Below, one piece after another: positions 19,462-28,950 of a stretch of 64,000 nt of DNA (position 1 is its first letter; the number at the start of each line of letters is the position of its first letter). The translations under genes and the position numbers were made by a program. Location: the NCBI GenBank assembly GCA_030068525.1, contig JASJOS010000015.1, positions 186,001-250,000 of the forward strand, given 5' to 3'. Origin of the DNA: Xanthocytophaga flava. GTDB taxonomy: Bacteria > Bacteroidota > Bacteroidia > Cytophagales > 172606-1. The notes beneath the pieces were generated by a model, which was given only the letters and a program-made list of their open reading frames with translations, was not told the origin of the DNA and did not search any database.

Positions 19462-20775
19462 TTAGAAAACTTTGGTATTGGTTACAAAGTTGAGGTATTG
19501 CTGTGATTGGAACACTGTATTTTGCAGGTCAATCAGTTTGAGGCTCGCTTGCTTGTATGTCCGGATCTTATCCAGATAGTCTAATAGGTTAATGGTGCGC
19601 TGATTGTAGTTTTTAGTTGCCTCTGCACTGATATTTTTCAGACTTTCCCGATAGGTGGCTGAGATTTCCTCATTTAGCTGGTTTATCTGAACAAACTTCT
19701 CATACGCGTTCATAACCTCGTTTTGTACTGTTATCTGCTGGCTTTCAACAGACTTTTTTGCACTTTCCAGTTGGAGTTGGGCCACCTGAATATTTCCCTG
19801 ATTTCTGTTGAAAACGGGCAGATCCATAGCTACACTTAGTCCGGTATAGTTCATAAACGCACTCGCATACTTATCAAATGTAAGTCCTGCTACCAGATCA
19901 GGGGTACGACGGGCTTTTTCATACACCAGACTCTGATGTGCATTGTTTACCTGTTCCTGCGACAGACTTACATCCGGTCGGTTGGTCAGTGCTGAGTCCA
20001 TAACGGTTTTCAGTTGTGGCAAGGTAATAACTGAAGGCACCACTTCTGTTGGCTTGATAAATACTATATCTTTTTGAGCTAAAAATGTACGAAGCGTAGT
20101 CTCTTCATCTGAGATGCGACCTTGCAAATTTAATATGTCTGACTGAATGCTCCTGAGTTCAGCTTCGAGCCGTGTCACTTCATACGCTGAGATACCTCCT
20201 TTACTCAAAAGTTGTTGCATCACATTGACCAGTGATTTCTGCTGCTTTTCTTCATTGCGGAGTAGAGTATACGATTGCATATCAAAATACAGACTGGCAT
20301 AGCTGGAATGAAGCTGATAACGTAGGTTGCGTAGTAAATCTTCGAATGCCAGAGATTGTAAATTTTTATTGCTTTCGGCCAGTTGAACTAACTTACTGCG
20401 TTTGCCTGCTGTATAAATCAGTTGTTGCAACTGAAGGGTGATAGATCCTTTATTGTACTGTGAGGCTGCTATGTCTGCAGCCGAATTCTTGCCATACTGA
20501 AAGAATTTTCCTGTTTGAGGGTTATAAAAATTACTTTCTACAAAAAAGTTTGGATTGGCCCAGAGTTTGGATTGACGGATATTGGCTTCCGCAATATTGA
20601 TATTATACTTTTGAGCTAATAGAAGGTAGTTCTTAGTGAGAAAGATATTTTCGGCCTCTTGTAAAGATAGAGTTAATGTATCACTTGTCAGAGAAGGGGT
20701 TTGACTCCATGCACTTCCCAATATGCAGATCCATAGGATGGATGCTACTATCCATTTCTTATTCAAATTGGACAT
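19462..20775 (-). CDS. TolC-family outer membrane efflux protein
   Basis: 437 residues with a signal peptide (residues 1-24). Two long helical repeats typical of TolC/CusC factors are seen (LSLQEAENIFLTKNYLLLAQKYNINIAEANIRQSK and the matching second half with NRPDVSLSQEQVNNAHQSL). It is the first gene of the efflux operon and forms the trimeric outer-membrane channel. It is divergent from the universal stress gene at 21005. Confidence 0.93.
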   Translation of the reverse strand: MSNLNKKWIVASILWICILGSAWSQTPSLTSDTLTLSLQEAENIFLTKNYLLLAQKYNINIAEANIRQSKLWANPNFFVESNFYNPQTGKFFQYGKNSAADIAASQYNKGSITLQLQQLIYTAGKRSKLVQLAESNKNLQSLAFEDLLRNLRYQLHSSYASLYFDMQSYTLLRNEEKQQKSLVNVMQQLLSKGGISAYEVTRLEAELRSIQSDILNLQGRISDEETTLRTFLAQKDIVFIKPTEVVPSVITLPQLKTVMDSALTNRPDVSLSQEQVNNAHQSLVYEKARRTPDLVAGLTFDKYASAFMNYTGLSVAMDLPVFNRNQGNIQVAQLQLESAKKSVESQQITVQNEVMNAYEKFVQINQLNEEISATYRESLKNISAEATKNYNQRTINLLDYLDKIRTYKQASLKLIDLQNTVFQSQQYLNFVTNTKVF

Positions 20776-21004
20776 AATTTATAATCATTTTGCTTGGGAC
20801 AAATGTCTGAGAGTTGGATTAAACGGGTATTAAGGCCGAATTAAAAGGTGATTAAAAGATATAGATGCTATTTTGAAGCAGCTAATAAGGCGCTGATTGA
20901 GATATATCAGGCGTTGTATTGAGGCTTGTCATACATTACCTGGAAAAGTCTGAGTAGGTTTGTTTATCCGAATTATTGTATTGAACTACTAGACTATAGA
21001 GGCC

Positions 21005-21829
21005 ATGAAAAAAATACTTGTACCAACTGATTTTTCAGCTAATGCACATCAGGCATTGCTGTATGCCGTAAAGATTGCTAAGGTAACAAAGGCAGAAATT
21101 GTTGTTGTACATGCCTATCACTTTTTGTCTGCAGATCCTCTGTTTTCACAAAGTATGTATGAAACGGCAATTGACAATCTGGCAACCCAGGCGGAATCCA
21201 TCATGAGTGAATATGCAAAGCGTGTTGCTGATCTTATTGAGGTGCCTTGTTTTTTTGAGACAAAGATGGGATTGGCAGCAGATGTGATTATTGAAGAATT
21301 TCAGGCCAAACGAGCGGATATAGTGATAATGGGGACACGTGGTGCAAATGGAGTTTTAGGAAATGTGTTGGGAAGTGTTACATCGGCTGTAGTAGATAGA
21401 CATAAAATACCTGTCCTGGCTGTACCTACTAGTAATATTGGAAATTTTAATACGATTGTTTTTGGAACCGATTATACGGAAATCCGAAACCCAGAAACGC
21501 TACGTCCTATGATAGACCTGGCAAAGTCGTTTGGATCGCATATACATATTTTGAATGCAAGCTTTGTACCTGGTCATGAGGATTCAGACTATGCAGGTGA
21601 AGAGCAACTGGAACGCTTATTTGAAAATCTTAAAATTTGTTTTGATTACACCTGTGAAGAGGATGTAGAAAAGGCTTTACTGGATTGTATGAAACAGGAT
21701 AGTGCGTCTCTGCTAGTCATGATTGCACATGACAGAGGATTCCTGAAGGGACTATACCATTCCAGTAAAACACGTAGTATGGCGCTTCATGGACATGTCC
21801 CTTTGCTTGTATTACCTGAGTTATACTAG
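21005..21829 (+). CDS. Tandem universal stress protein
   Basis: 274 residues in two Usp halves. The first half opens KKILVPTDFSANAHQALLYAVKIA and ends with the ATP-binding GTRGANGVLGNVLGSVTSAVVDRHKIPVLAVP. The second half starts IVFGTDYTEI and has a degraded nucleotide motif (AHDRGFLKGLYHSSKTRSMALHGHVPLLVLP). It is a cytoplasmic stress or signalling protein. The first half probably binds ATP and the second probably not. It is a single gene, divergent from the efflux operon. Confidence 0.88.
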   Translation: MKKILVPTDFSANAHQALLYAVKIAKVTKAEIVVVHAYHFLSADPLFSQSMYETAIDNLATQAESIMSEYAKRVADLIEVPCFFETKMGLAADVIIEEFQAKRADIVIMGTRGANGVLGNVLGSVTSAVVDRHKIPVLAVPTSNIGNFNTIVFGTDYTEIRNPETLRPMIDLAKSFGSHIHILNASFVPGHEDSDYAGEEQLERLFENLKICFDYTCEEDVEKALLDCMKQDSASLLVMIAHDRGFLKGLYHSSKTRSMALHGHVPLLVLPELY

Positions 21830-21848
21830 GTATGCTATATGATGCATA

Positions 21849-21897
21849 AGCCCATTTTCTTTCATAATTCTGATAAAATACATGGAAGAAAATGGGC
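21849..21897. terminator. Bidirectional terminator between convergent genes
   Basis: A 17-bp stem with one mismatch (AGCCCATTTTCTTTCAT against ATGGAAGAAAATGGGCT) and a ~15-nt loop sits between the ends of the stress protein gene and the serine hydrolase gene. Confidence 0.75.
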
Positions 21898-21930
21898 TCC
21901 GTAAATGGTACTAAAATAGAGGAAAATCCA

Positions 21931-23223
21931 TTAATCATTTATAGCCTGATAGATCATACGGACAAAAAGAGCTTCAGAGTTATCTCCAATCGCTCCCTGT
22001 GTTTGTTTCATCAGTACGGCTACTATTTTCTCCTGTGGATCTACAAAGTAGTTGGTATTGAAATAACCTCCCCATGCAAAGCGGTTTACGCTACCCTGAC
22101 CTTTGTTGTGTCCCTGCTGATTCACTACGCGAAAGCCCATACTGAAATGAAATCCATCTTCTCCAAATAGATTACCTATCTGATCGGAGACAGTCAATAA
22201 TTCCACTGTAGGTCGGCTAAGGAATCGTTTGCCGTTAAAAGTACCATCATTTAGCAACATTTGCAGAAACGTTGCATAGTCCTTAGCGGTACTGGACAAG
22301 CCTGCGCCTCCTGAAAGAAATGTTTTGGCTCCTTTAATGGGATACTCCGGATCATAAAATGTAACAGGATACTTAATCCATTGCTGATTAGCGTCCGGTT
22401 TCTGAACAGGAACCAACCGATCTTTTTTGGTATCTGGCAGATAGAAATAGGTATCATTCATTCCCAGGGGTTCAAACAAGCGAGTACGTAAAAACTGGTC
22501 AAAGGGCATTCCTGACCAGATTTCTATAAGGTAGCCTAATACATCAGTATTCAATCCATAGGTCCATTTCTCACCCGGATTATGCTGTAGTGGTAACTTT
22601 GCCAGCTTTCTGATGTTATCAGATAGCTTGACAGGTTGCGTAGTGAATAAATCAACAATACTAGCTTTGGCGTTGATGGCATGAAAGCGTTCATCTCCTG
22701 AGATAATACCATAACTGATTCCAGATGTTTGTGTAAGCAGATGCCGTATGGTGATCTCGGATTTGGCTGGCTCTGTGGTATAGGTTGAGTCTTTCCAGTG
22801 AAAAGATTTCAGGACTTGTGGGTTTTTGAATTCCGGAATATAGAGCGAAACCGGGTCATCTAGTCCGAACTTACCTTCTTCATACAGCATCATCACTGCT
22901 GTAGATGTCAAAGCCTTAGTCATAGAGGCAATCCTGAAAATATCATCTGTTTTCATATTTCTCCCTGCCTGTACATCTGCTTTCCCCAGTGCTTTATGGT
23001 ATACGATCTGCCCATTCCGAATGACAATTGCCACCAGACCAGGTAATTTATGCTGGTCAATAAACTGTTGTAGAGAGTGGTCTAGTCGTTGCAGACGTTC
23101 AGAGGATATCCCTGCTGCTTCCGGTGTTTTCGCCACAACCAGTTTCTGGGGTTTACTGGAGTACTGGGCAATGGTCGGGGCAAAGGAAACCCATAGAAGA
23201 AAGCTGAATAAAAGTTTTCTCAT
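21931..23223 (-). CDS. Secreted serine hydrolase, class C beta-lactamase fold
   Basis: 430 residues with a signal peptide (1-19). The SxxK motif is IASMTKALTS and the Tyr motif is WTYGLNT; the third motif is in the FAWGG region. The family contains esterases, D-aminopeptidases and beta-lactamases; the sequence alone does not choose among them. The position 30 bp after a DUF4038 hydrolase gene suggests a shared transcript. Confidence 0.88.
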   Translation of the reverse strand: MRKLLFSFLLWVSFAPTIAQYSSKPQKLVVAKTPEAAGISSERLQRLDHSLQQFIDQHKLPGLVAIVIRNGQIVYHKALGKADVQAGRNMKTDDIFRIASMTKALTSTAVMMLYEEGKFGLDDPVSLYIPEFKNPQVLKSFHWKDSTYTTEPAKSEITIRHLLTQTSGISYGIISGDERFHAINAKASIVDLFTTQPVKLSDNIRKLAKLPLQHNPGEKWTYGLNTDVLGYLIEIWSGMPFDQFLRTRLFEPLGMNDTYFYLPDTKKDRLVPVQKPDANQQWIKYPVTFYDPEYPIKGAKTFLSGGAGLSSTAKDYATFLQMLLNDGTFNGKRFLSRPTVELLTVSDQIGNLFGEDGFHFSMGFRVVNQQGHNKGQGSVNRFAWGGYFNTNYFVDPQEKIVAVLMKQTQGAIGDNSEALFVRMIYQAIND

Positions 23224-23253
23224 GGTTAGTGGAGTATCGTGTAAAAGCTGTGT

Positions 23254-24693
23254 TTAGTTAATCAGACCAGGGGCTTTAAATTTTTTGGAGGCATCGTCTA
23301 TGACTAATATCCAGTCCGTTCCATTGGGAGGTGGAGTAAAGGTCTGAGAGGCTGTATCTTTTATGGAGCCACTTTTTGTTGCCTTTCCAGTGCGGGGATC
23401 AAACCACCAGATATTCTTTGATTTACCTGTTATTTTGCTTAAATCAATGGTAACAGGTTTACTTTGTGGCAAATAAATCAGGGCATAGGTACCTTGTTCA
23501 TCACGGGTGGCTTGTACCAGATCAACATAGGTGCTGCCTTTATCTGAGGTGATCAGTGACTGGTCTGGAATTCGGGTAAAATAAGGACGTGAAAGCATAA
23601 GGTTTTTCAGGTATTGCATTTGGTAGGCGCCCTCTGCTTTAGCAGCCTTTTGCCAGCCTATAATAGTATCACCCGGATTAATAGGTGCATACAGATCTTT
23701 ATTGAGAAACTGCCAGATCTGATGATGTCCGTAGGTTACCCCACAGGTTCCTGCAAATACACCTCGGTAGATACGCGCACGAACGTCATACGCTGTAAAA
23801 TATCCGCGCTGACGTGTCCATTTGCCATCCCAGGGATTGACAGGATGATCTTCATAACAAGGCTCCATATCCAGTGTAGGCTTTAGCGGTTTCAGAGATA
23901 AGTCGTGAGTTACCCAGTTCCACACATCGGTTTCTCTTGCTCCATGACCAGACTGAAACGCATTCATGTCCAGCCAGTCTCTTAAATGAACGAATTTGCT
24001 GGAACTATTACCTCCTGATGGGTGATAGGTAATAAATACATCCTTCCCTAACACTTCCTGTATGCCTTGCGCCATAGCTTCCCATACAGGTCGGTCATCA
24101 TGAATAGCTTTGTCATTTCCCTGATACACAGCCGGACGATCTCCCCCCAGTATCCATACCACATTCCATTGTTTGCCATATCGTTTAGCGAGGGTAGTTG
24201 CATAAGCTTTGGCATTTTCAGGATTAAAAATTCTGGGTCCATCTCCCCAGAGATCTGCTACTTTATCTCCCCAGGTAGGCAATAAGCCAATATATAGCCC
24301 TTTTTCAGCTGCTTTATTGATAACAAAATCTACATTATCCCAATAGTCATATTCGTCTGTATTGGTTGGATTGGAGCCTGTTGTAATGGCTAATTTCGTA
24401 GGATCAGCATTGATAAGCGGAAAGTCACCATAGCGGTTAGGCTGCCGGATACCTTCAAACTCGGCCAGTGCCACTGCCTGAATGACATTGAACCCCTGCT
24501 GGCGACGAATTTCCAGAAATTCTTCCGCTTCTTCCCGTGTCAAGCGATGAAAGATTTCCCAATCTGTATCTCCCAGCCAGAAAAAAGGTTGCCCGTCTTT
24601 AGTGGCAAGATAACGGTGATTATCACTTACCTTAATTTGGGCAAAAGTGATTAGTGAAAAAAGAAAGACTAAAAGTGAAGAGATAAAACGCAT
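23254..24693 (-). CDS. DUF4038 glycoside hydrolase (GH140/apiosidase-like)
   Basis: 479 residues with a signal peptide (1-18, ending TFAQ). The (beta/alpha)8 domain opens ISDNHRYL-like then PFFWLGDTDWEIFHRLTREEAEEFLEIRRQQGFNVIQ, typical of DUF4038. The C-terminal ~100 residues (YVDLVQATRDEQGTYALIYLPQSKPVTIDLSKITG ... WWFDPRTGKA ... FTPPPNGTDWILVIDD) form the 'putative collagen-binding' beta domain usual in these proteins. Known members cleave apiose from rhamnogalacturonan II; most are uncharacterised. uxuA, a hexuronate-catabolism gene, lies upstream beyond a repetitive gap. Confidence 0.88.
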   Translation of the reverse strand: MRFISSLLVFLFSLITFAQIKVSDNHRYLATKDGQPFFWLGDTDWEIFHRLTREEAEEFLEIRRQQGFNVIQAVALAEFEGIRQPNRYGDFPLINADPTKLAITTGSNPTNTDEYDYWDNVDFVINKAAEKGLYIGLLPTWGDKVADLWGDGPRIFNPENAKAYATTLAKRYGKQWNVVWILGGDRPAVYQGNDKAIHDDRPVWEAMAQGIQEVLGKDVFITYHPSGGNSSSKFVHLRDWLDMNAFQSGHGARETDVWNWVTHDLSLKPLKPTLDMEPCYEDHPVNPWDGKWTRQRGYFTAYDVRARIYRGVFAGTCGVTYGHHQIWQFLNKDLYAPINPGDTIIGWQKAAKAEGAYQMQYLKNLMLSRPYFTRIPDQSLITSDKGSTYVDLVQATRDEQGTYALIYLPQSKPVTIDLSKITGKSKNIWWFDPRTGKATKSGSIKDTASQTFTPPPNGTDWILVIDDASKKFKAPGLIN

Positions 24694-24875
24694 AATACAT
24701 GAAGTGTTTGTAAACAGAAGTCTAAAAATGATTTTTTATTTTACCTTTAAAAAGTTGAACTATTTTAATGGTTTTTAAGGAAAGATCCAGGTTTTATTTA
24801 AAAAACTTCCTTTTGTTGTGTAGCAACTTCCTGAAAATGTAACCATAAATCATACTAATCTCAGAGATATCGCTT

Positions 24876-25150
24876 AAGGGGTAAGAAGGGTCGGATGCGG
24901 GTCAGTTGCGGGCTGGATCTAAGTAGTTGATAATCAATAGGGGTAAGAAGGGTAAGATGTTTAGAGCGAAACGGTAGCAGAAGAATAGCAACAGAAAGGG
25001 TTAGTATATGCTATATTTAGTATTTTCTTTTTATATTATATATAACACACACGTAGACTAGAAAATATTCTTACCCCTTCTTACCCTATCTGATTATCAG
25101 TGTTTTACATCTAACCCGCATCCGACCCGCTTCTTACCCTTTTGACCCGC
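24876..25150. repeat. Long imperfect inverted repeat
   Basis: The left arm (about 24876-24958) contains GGGTAAGAAGGG, GGGTCGGATGCGGGT and GATAATCA...GGGTAAGAAGGG. The right arm (about 25070-25150) contains the complements in reverse order, including ACCCGCATCCGACCC and CTTACCCCTTCTTACCC. The ~110-bp centre is AT-rich. The arms are far more GC-rich and purine-biased than the flanks. No reading frame is convincing inside. It lies 5' of the DUF4038 gene. Confidence 0.75.
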
Positions 25151-25262
25151 ATTTAATAGGTTTATTATCAGGTGATTGAAAAAGATATGGAATGGAAAGA
25201 GATAGGACTTGCGTAAAGTTGTATACAAAAGAGGTTGTTGATCTGAACTATGCGCATGAAAC

Positions 25263-25492
25263 TTTTTGCGGTGAATTCCGATCAAATGCTCAGCGTGCGG
25301 TTTTTTCCGCTCAAGCATCAATGTTGCGGTTTATTCTATGCAAAAACTTTTTTGCGGTAAATTCAACGCATTGACAATATGGATGAGAGTAGGAGTATTT
25401 TTTTCGGTCAGAGAATTTTGCGTTGAATTAACCGCAGGAATTTTTTGCTGTGAACTCAGTTCAAAATTTATTTTGTGCTGAGTTCACGGCGG
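25263..25492. repeat. Cluster of related palindromic units
   Basis: Five similar T-tract units (TTTTTGCGGTGAATTC-like) occur at 25263, 25348, 25416 (inverted), 25441 and 25471 (inverted). TGCGGTAAATTCAACGCA at 25353-25370 is the reverse complement of 25419-25436 with one mismatch. GTGAACTCAG (25450-25459) pairs with CTGAGTTCAC (25478-25487). No coding potential. Either a repeat element or a regulatory array just downstream of uxuA. Confidence 0.65.
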
Positions 25493-25530
25493 GTTATTCA
25501 ATTCAGCGGGTATAGTGACCTGAAAAAGAA

Positions 25531-26733
25531 TTATGGGAAAAGTGTTTTTTCGATACCCAGTTCCAGTCCGCGAAGTTCGGCTAGTCCACGCAGACGGCCA
25601 ATGGCTGTATACCCCGGATTACTGCCTGATTTTTTCAGGTCATCGAGCATACGGTGGCCATGATCCGGACGCATTGGGATCTGATGGTCATTGCGACCTA
25701 CTTCACGACGCTTCTTTTGCTCTTCCACAATGGCTTTGACTACCCCATACATGTTGGCACTTCCTTCCAGGTGATTGGCTTCATGGAAAGACTCCAGTGG
25801 TTGAGGTTCTGTTTCAATCTGTACACTTCGCAGATGCAGGAAGTTAATCTTTGTTCCCAGGCGACTTACTATCCCTGCCAAATCATTGTCTGCTCTGGCT
25901 CCAAAAGAGCCTGTACACATAGTAAATCCATTAGATGGAGAATCTTTCACTGCCAGTAGCTGCACAATATCATGTTCTGTACTTACTACTCGTGGTAAGC
26001 CTAAAATAGGGCGGGGAGGGTCATCCGGGTGGATAGCCATACGAATACCGGCTTGTTCGGCTACAGGGATAATTTCAGAGAGGAAGTAATACAGGTTTTC
26101 TCTCAGCTCTTTGTCGCCAATATGTTTATATGCGTTCAATGCCTCCTGAAATTGTTCCACAGTAAAGCTTTCCTCAGATCCGGGAAGACCGGCAATGATA
26201 TTGCGGGTAAGCTTTTGAATGCCCGCTTCATCCAGTGCCTCATGGTACTTCTGCGCCTGATGCACAAAGGTTTCCGGATAGGTTGTGGCTGCTCCGGGAC
26301 GTTTTAAGATAAAGATTTCAAAGGCGGCAAAGGCAACTGAATCAAAGCGAAGAGCTTCTGATCCATCGTCTACTACATAGTGCAGATCTGTACGGGTCCA
26401 GTCCAGGATAGGCATAAAGTTGTAACAGATAGTCGGAATACCACACTGACCCAGATTGCGGATACACTTTTTATACACATCAATATATTTCTGACGATCG
26501 GGCATACCGCGTTTGATGTGTTCGTGTACAGGTACACTTTCCACTACGGACCAAACCAGACCCGCTTGTTCTATTTCATTTTTTCGTTTTTCTATCTCTT
26601 CCACAGTCCATACCTCCCCATTGGGTATATGGTGAAGGGCTGTTACGATGCCCGTTGCTCCGGCTTGTCGAATATCAGCAAGAGATACTGGGTCTTTAGG
26701 GCCAAACCAACGCCAGGTTTGTAGCATGCTCAT
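25531..26733 (-). CDS. uxuA: Mannonate dehydratase
   Basis: 400 residues, normal length. The opening [40 protein letters not shown] and motifs [40 protein letters not shown] and [10 protein letters not shown] are diagnostic of UxuA. It converts D-mannonate to 2-keto-3-deoxy-D-gluconate in glucuronate breakdown and needs a divalent metal. No other uxu/uxa gene is adjacent. The two-residue extension before the second Met leaves the start slightly uncertain. Confidence 0.96.
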   Translation of the reverse strand: MSMLQTWRWFGPKDPVSLADIRQAGATGIVTALHHIPNGEVWTVEEIEKRKNEIEQAGLVWSVVESVPVHEHIKRGMPDRQKYIDVYKKCIRNLGQCGIPTICYNFMPILDWTRTDLHYVVDDGSEALRFDSVAFAAFEIFILKRPGAATTYPETFVHQAQKYHEALDEAGIQKLTRNIIAGLPGSEESFTVEQFQEALNAYKHIGDKELRENLYYFLSEIIPVAEQAGIRMAIHPDDPPRPILGLPRVVSTEHDIVQLLAVKDSPSNGFTMCTGSFGARADNDLAGIVSRLGTKINFLHLRSVQIETEPQPLESFHEANHLEGSANMYGVVKAIVEEQKKRREVGRNDHQIPMRPDHGHRMLDDLKKSGSNPGYTAIGRLRGLAELRGLELGIEKTLFP

Positions 26734-26920
26734 ACAGTAAAAGGTGTGCGTTTAAAGTTAGATAACAGGGTTTTGTTTGAAGTTCTAATACACAAACCTT
26801 TGTATGTGTTTAATTACAAAACGGAAGGTTTTGTCGCATCTTCGAACTTTATGTGAATTGCTGGTGAATTTGAGTAGGATTTACGAGATTTACAACCTTC
26901 TGTTTACGCAATCTACATTC

Positions 26921-28207
26921 ATGGAAAAAACACCGCGAAAAAAACTCTATCAATACCTAACTTTTCAGGTATTGGTTGCCATTACAATTGGGATTCTGGT
27001 GGGGTATTATCTGCATGAGCAGATTCAGCAAAAAGCAATTGATCCGGGTGTTTTAAAGAAAGTAGAGGCTATTGGCAAGACGTTCATTAACATGATCAAA
27101 ATGCTGATAGCACCTATTATTTTCCTGACTATTGTAATCGGGATCGGAAAGGTGCAAAACATGAAGAAGTTTGGCAGAATAGGAGGGAAGGCATTGGGGT
27201 ACTTTCTGATTGTGACTACTATTGCTTTGTGTATTGGGGTGTTAACAGCTAATATTATTAAACCAGGATCGGGTATTGATCCTGAGAAAATGAAAAAAGA
27301 AGATGTCTCACAATATGTAGAGAAGAGCAAAGAAAAATCCTGGGTCGACCATATTACAGAGATCGTCCCTCCCAATGTGGTGGGGGCTTTTGCTGAAGGC
27401 AATCTTTTGCAGGTATTGTTTTTCTCTATCCTGTTTGGTGTGGCTGTTTCAAAAATGGGCGAGGCAGGACAGTCGCTGGTGCATACCTTCGAGAAGATTC
27501 TACATGCTTTGTTTAAAGTACTGGGTATGATTATGATTTTAGCCCCTATCGGCGCTTTTGGGGGGATGGCCTATACGATTGGCAAATATGGATTAGAGAC
27601 ACTGATCCCATTAGGAAAGCTGATGTTATCCGTTTATTTGACAATGATCGTGTTTATTTTTGTTGTGCTCAATCTGATATGTCGGAGCGTAGGCATTAGC
27701 CTCTGGCATCTGCTAGGCTATATTAAGGAAGAAATTCTAATTGTATTGGGTACATCCTCTTCTGAGTCTGTTTTGCCCCGAATGATTGAAAAAATGGAAC
27801 GGTATGGATGCTCTGCTCAGGCAGCCGGACTGGTAATTCCGACTGGGTATTCATTTAATCTGGATGGGACAAGCATCTATCTGTCTATGTCGGTACTGTT
27901 TCTGGCTCAGGTCTTTCATGTAAACTTAGGCCTTGGGGAGCAACTTGGGATTATTGGTGTGTTGATTTTGACATCCAAAGGGGCTGCGGGTGTAACAGGG
28001 AGTGGATTCATTGTATTAGCCTCTACACTCGCTTCTTTTCCGCAGATACCGATTGAAGGTTTAGGTTTACTACTGGGTGTAGACCGGTTTATGTCCGAAG
28101 CCCGTTCCATTACAAACCTGATTGGCAATGCGGTAGCTACTGTGGTGATTGCCAAAAGTGAACACGAGTTTGATCCGGTACTTTTAGAAAAGAAGGTAAT
28201 AGAATAA
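26921..28207 (+). CDS. Dicarboxylate/amino acid:cation symporter (DAACS family)
   Basis: 428 residues from the preferred start. There are multiple membrane segments and the family motifs TSSSESVLPRM, PTGYSFNLDGTSIYLS, TSKGAAGVTGSGFIVLASTL and a C-terminal NLIGNAVATVVIAK. It imports C4-dicarboxylates or acidic amino acids with protons or sodium. The frame is open from 26804, but the 39 extra residues are not family-like. The ATG at 26921 (MEKTPRKKLYQYLTFQ) gives the normal N terminus. Confidence 0.93.
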   Translation: MEKTPRKKLYQYLTFQVLVAITIGILVGYYLHEQIQQKAIDPGVLKKVEAIGKTFINMIKMLIAPIIFLTIVIGIGKVQNMKKFGRIGGKALGYFLIVTTIALCIGVLTANIIKPGSGIDPEKMKKEDVSQYVEKSKEKSWVDHITEIVPPNVVGAFAEGNLLQVLFFSILFGVAVSKMGEAGQSLVHTFEKILHALFKVLGMIMILAPIGAFGGMAYTIGKYGLETLIPLGKLMLSVYLTMIVFIFVVLNLICRSVGISLWHLLGYIKEEILIVLGTSSSESVLPRMIEKMERYGCSAQAAGLVIPTGYSFNLDGTSIYLSMSVLFLAQVFHVNLGLGEQLGIIGVLILTSKGAAGVTGSGFIVLASTLASFPQIPIEGLGLLLGVDRFMSEARSITNLIGNAVATVVIAKSEHEFDPVLLEKKVIE

Positions 28208-28209
28208 CT

Positions 28210-28908
28210 ATGATTTTTATAGGAGTTGCAATAGGCTTTCTGCTTTTGGCGATTAAATGGGTTCGCTTGATGGGTGATGATGTCAGATACCCCAGAAGTG
28301 TGTATCCAAAAGTGAAAGAAAAGAAAACTGAACCAGCCTTTATTCCGGATGAAAATGAACGGAGGAAAGAGGCCAAACAGTTTGTGAAAAGATTAGACGA
28401 ACTGGGATATTTTAAATGGACAGCACCAGAAGACCTTAAAAAAGTAAAGACTCATATTGCTAAGTATTACGCCGAAGAGCAAACTTTTTATACACTTAGT
28501 GATGAAAATAACGCTTCTCTGGATTATCGGGTCTATTATTTAGATCCTGAGACTATATATCATGGTGGAGCAAAATCAGAGTTTTTGAGACTAGGTCGGA
28601 CACTGGAGAAGCTAGGATTTGTTGTAGACCGGATTGAGCAAACTCTGACAGAGCAGAATACCTATACTTTGTATGTGAATGATCTTGAATTTGATCTTAC
28701 CCCTTCTCCATATAATTCTCCTGATGTTGATTTCGTTGATTTTATCAATGTGATTTTACAGAAAGAATTAAAAGTAGAAGAACGGTTATATGCTATAGAA
28801 GGAGACTATAGCTATGAAGTTATCTTTCTGGATCAAAAATTGTATCAGTTTTTTCGACAATCCAATCTGAATAATAAAAGTAAACCTTTCCTGCTGGAAG
28901 GGTATTGA
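28210..28908 (+). CDS. Membrane-anchored protein of unknown function
   Basis: 232 residues. One N-terminal membrane helix (MIFIGVAIGFLLLAIKWV) is followed by a basic linker and a soluble domain of ~170 residues rich in Tyr, Glu and Lys. It starts 3 nt after the symporter stop, so the two are probably translated from one message. No family recognised and no catalytic motif. A role linked to the transporter is possible but unsupported. Confidence 0.7.
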   Translation: MIFIGVAIGFLLLAIKWVRLMGDDVRYPRSVYPKVKEKKTEPAFIPDENERRKEAKQFVKRLDELGYFKWTAPEDLKKVKTHIAKYYAEEQTFYTLSDENNASLDYRVYYLDPETIYHGGAKSEFLRLGRTLEKLGFVVDRIEQTLTEQNTYTLYVNDLEFDLTPSPYNSPDVDFVDFINVILQKELKVEERLYAIEGDYSYEVIFLDQKLYQFFRQSNLNNKSKPFLLEGY

Positions 28909-28950
28909 CAGAATAGTAGTTTAATTTAATTTTCAATTTCCACTTATCGT

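Noticed and set aside
25192..25374. 60-codon plus-strand reading frame, and a minus-strand partner at 25097-25321
   Set aside because: They are formed by the palindromic units and the inverted repeat, with no conserved protein features.
23254..26733. A pectin or uronate utilisation operon (serine hydrolase, DUF4038, uxuA)
   Set aside because: Same strand, but 840 bp of repeats separate uxuA from the hydrolases, and no kinase, aldolase, transporter or SusCD pair belongs to it.
26804..26920. N-terminal extension of the dicarboxylate symporter
   Set aside because: The 39 residues are not hydrophobic in the family pattern. The ATG at 26921 gives the usual N terminus and length.
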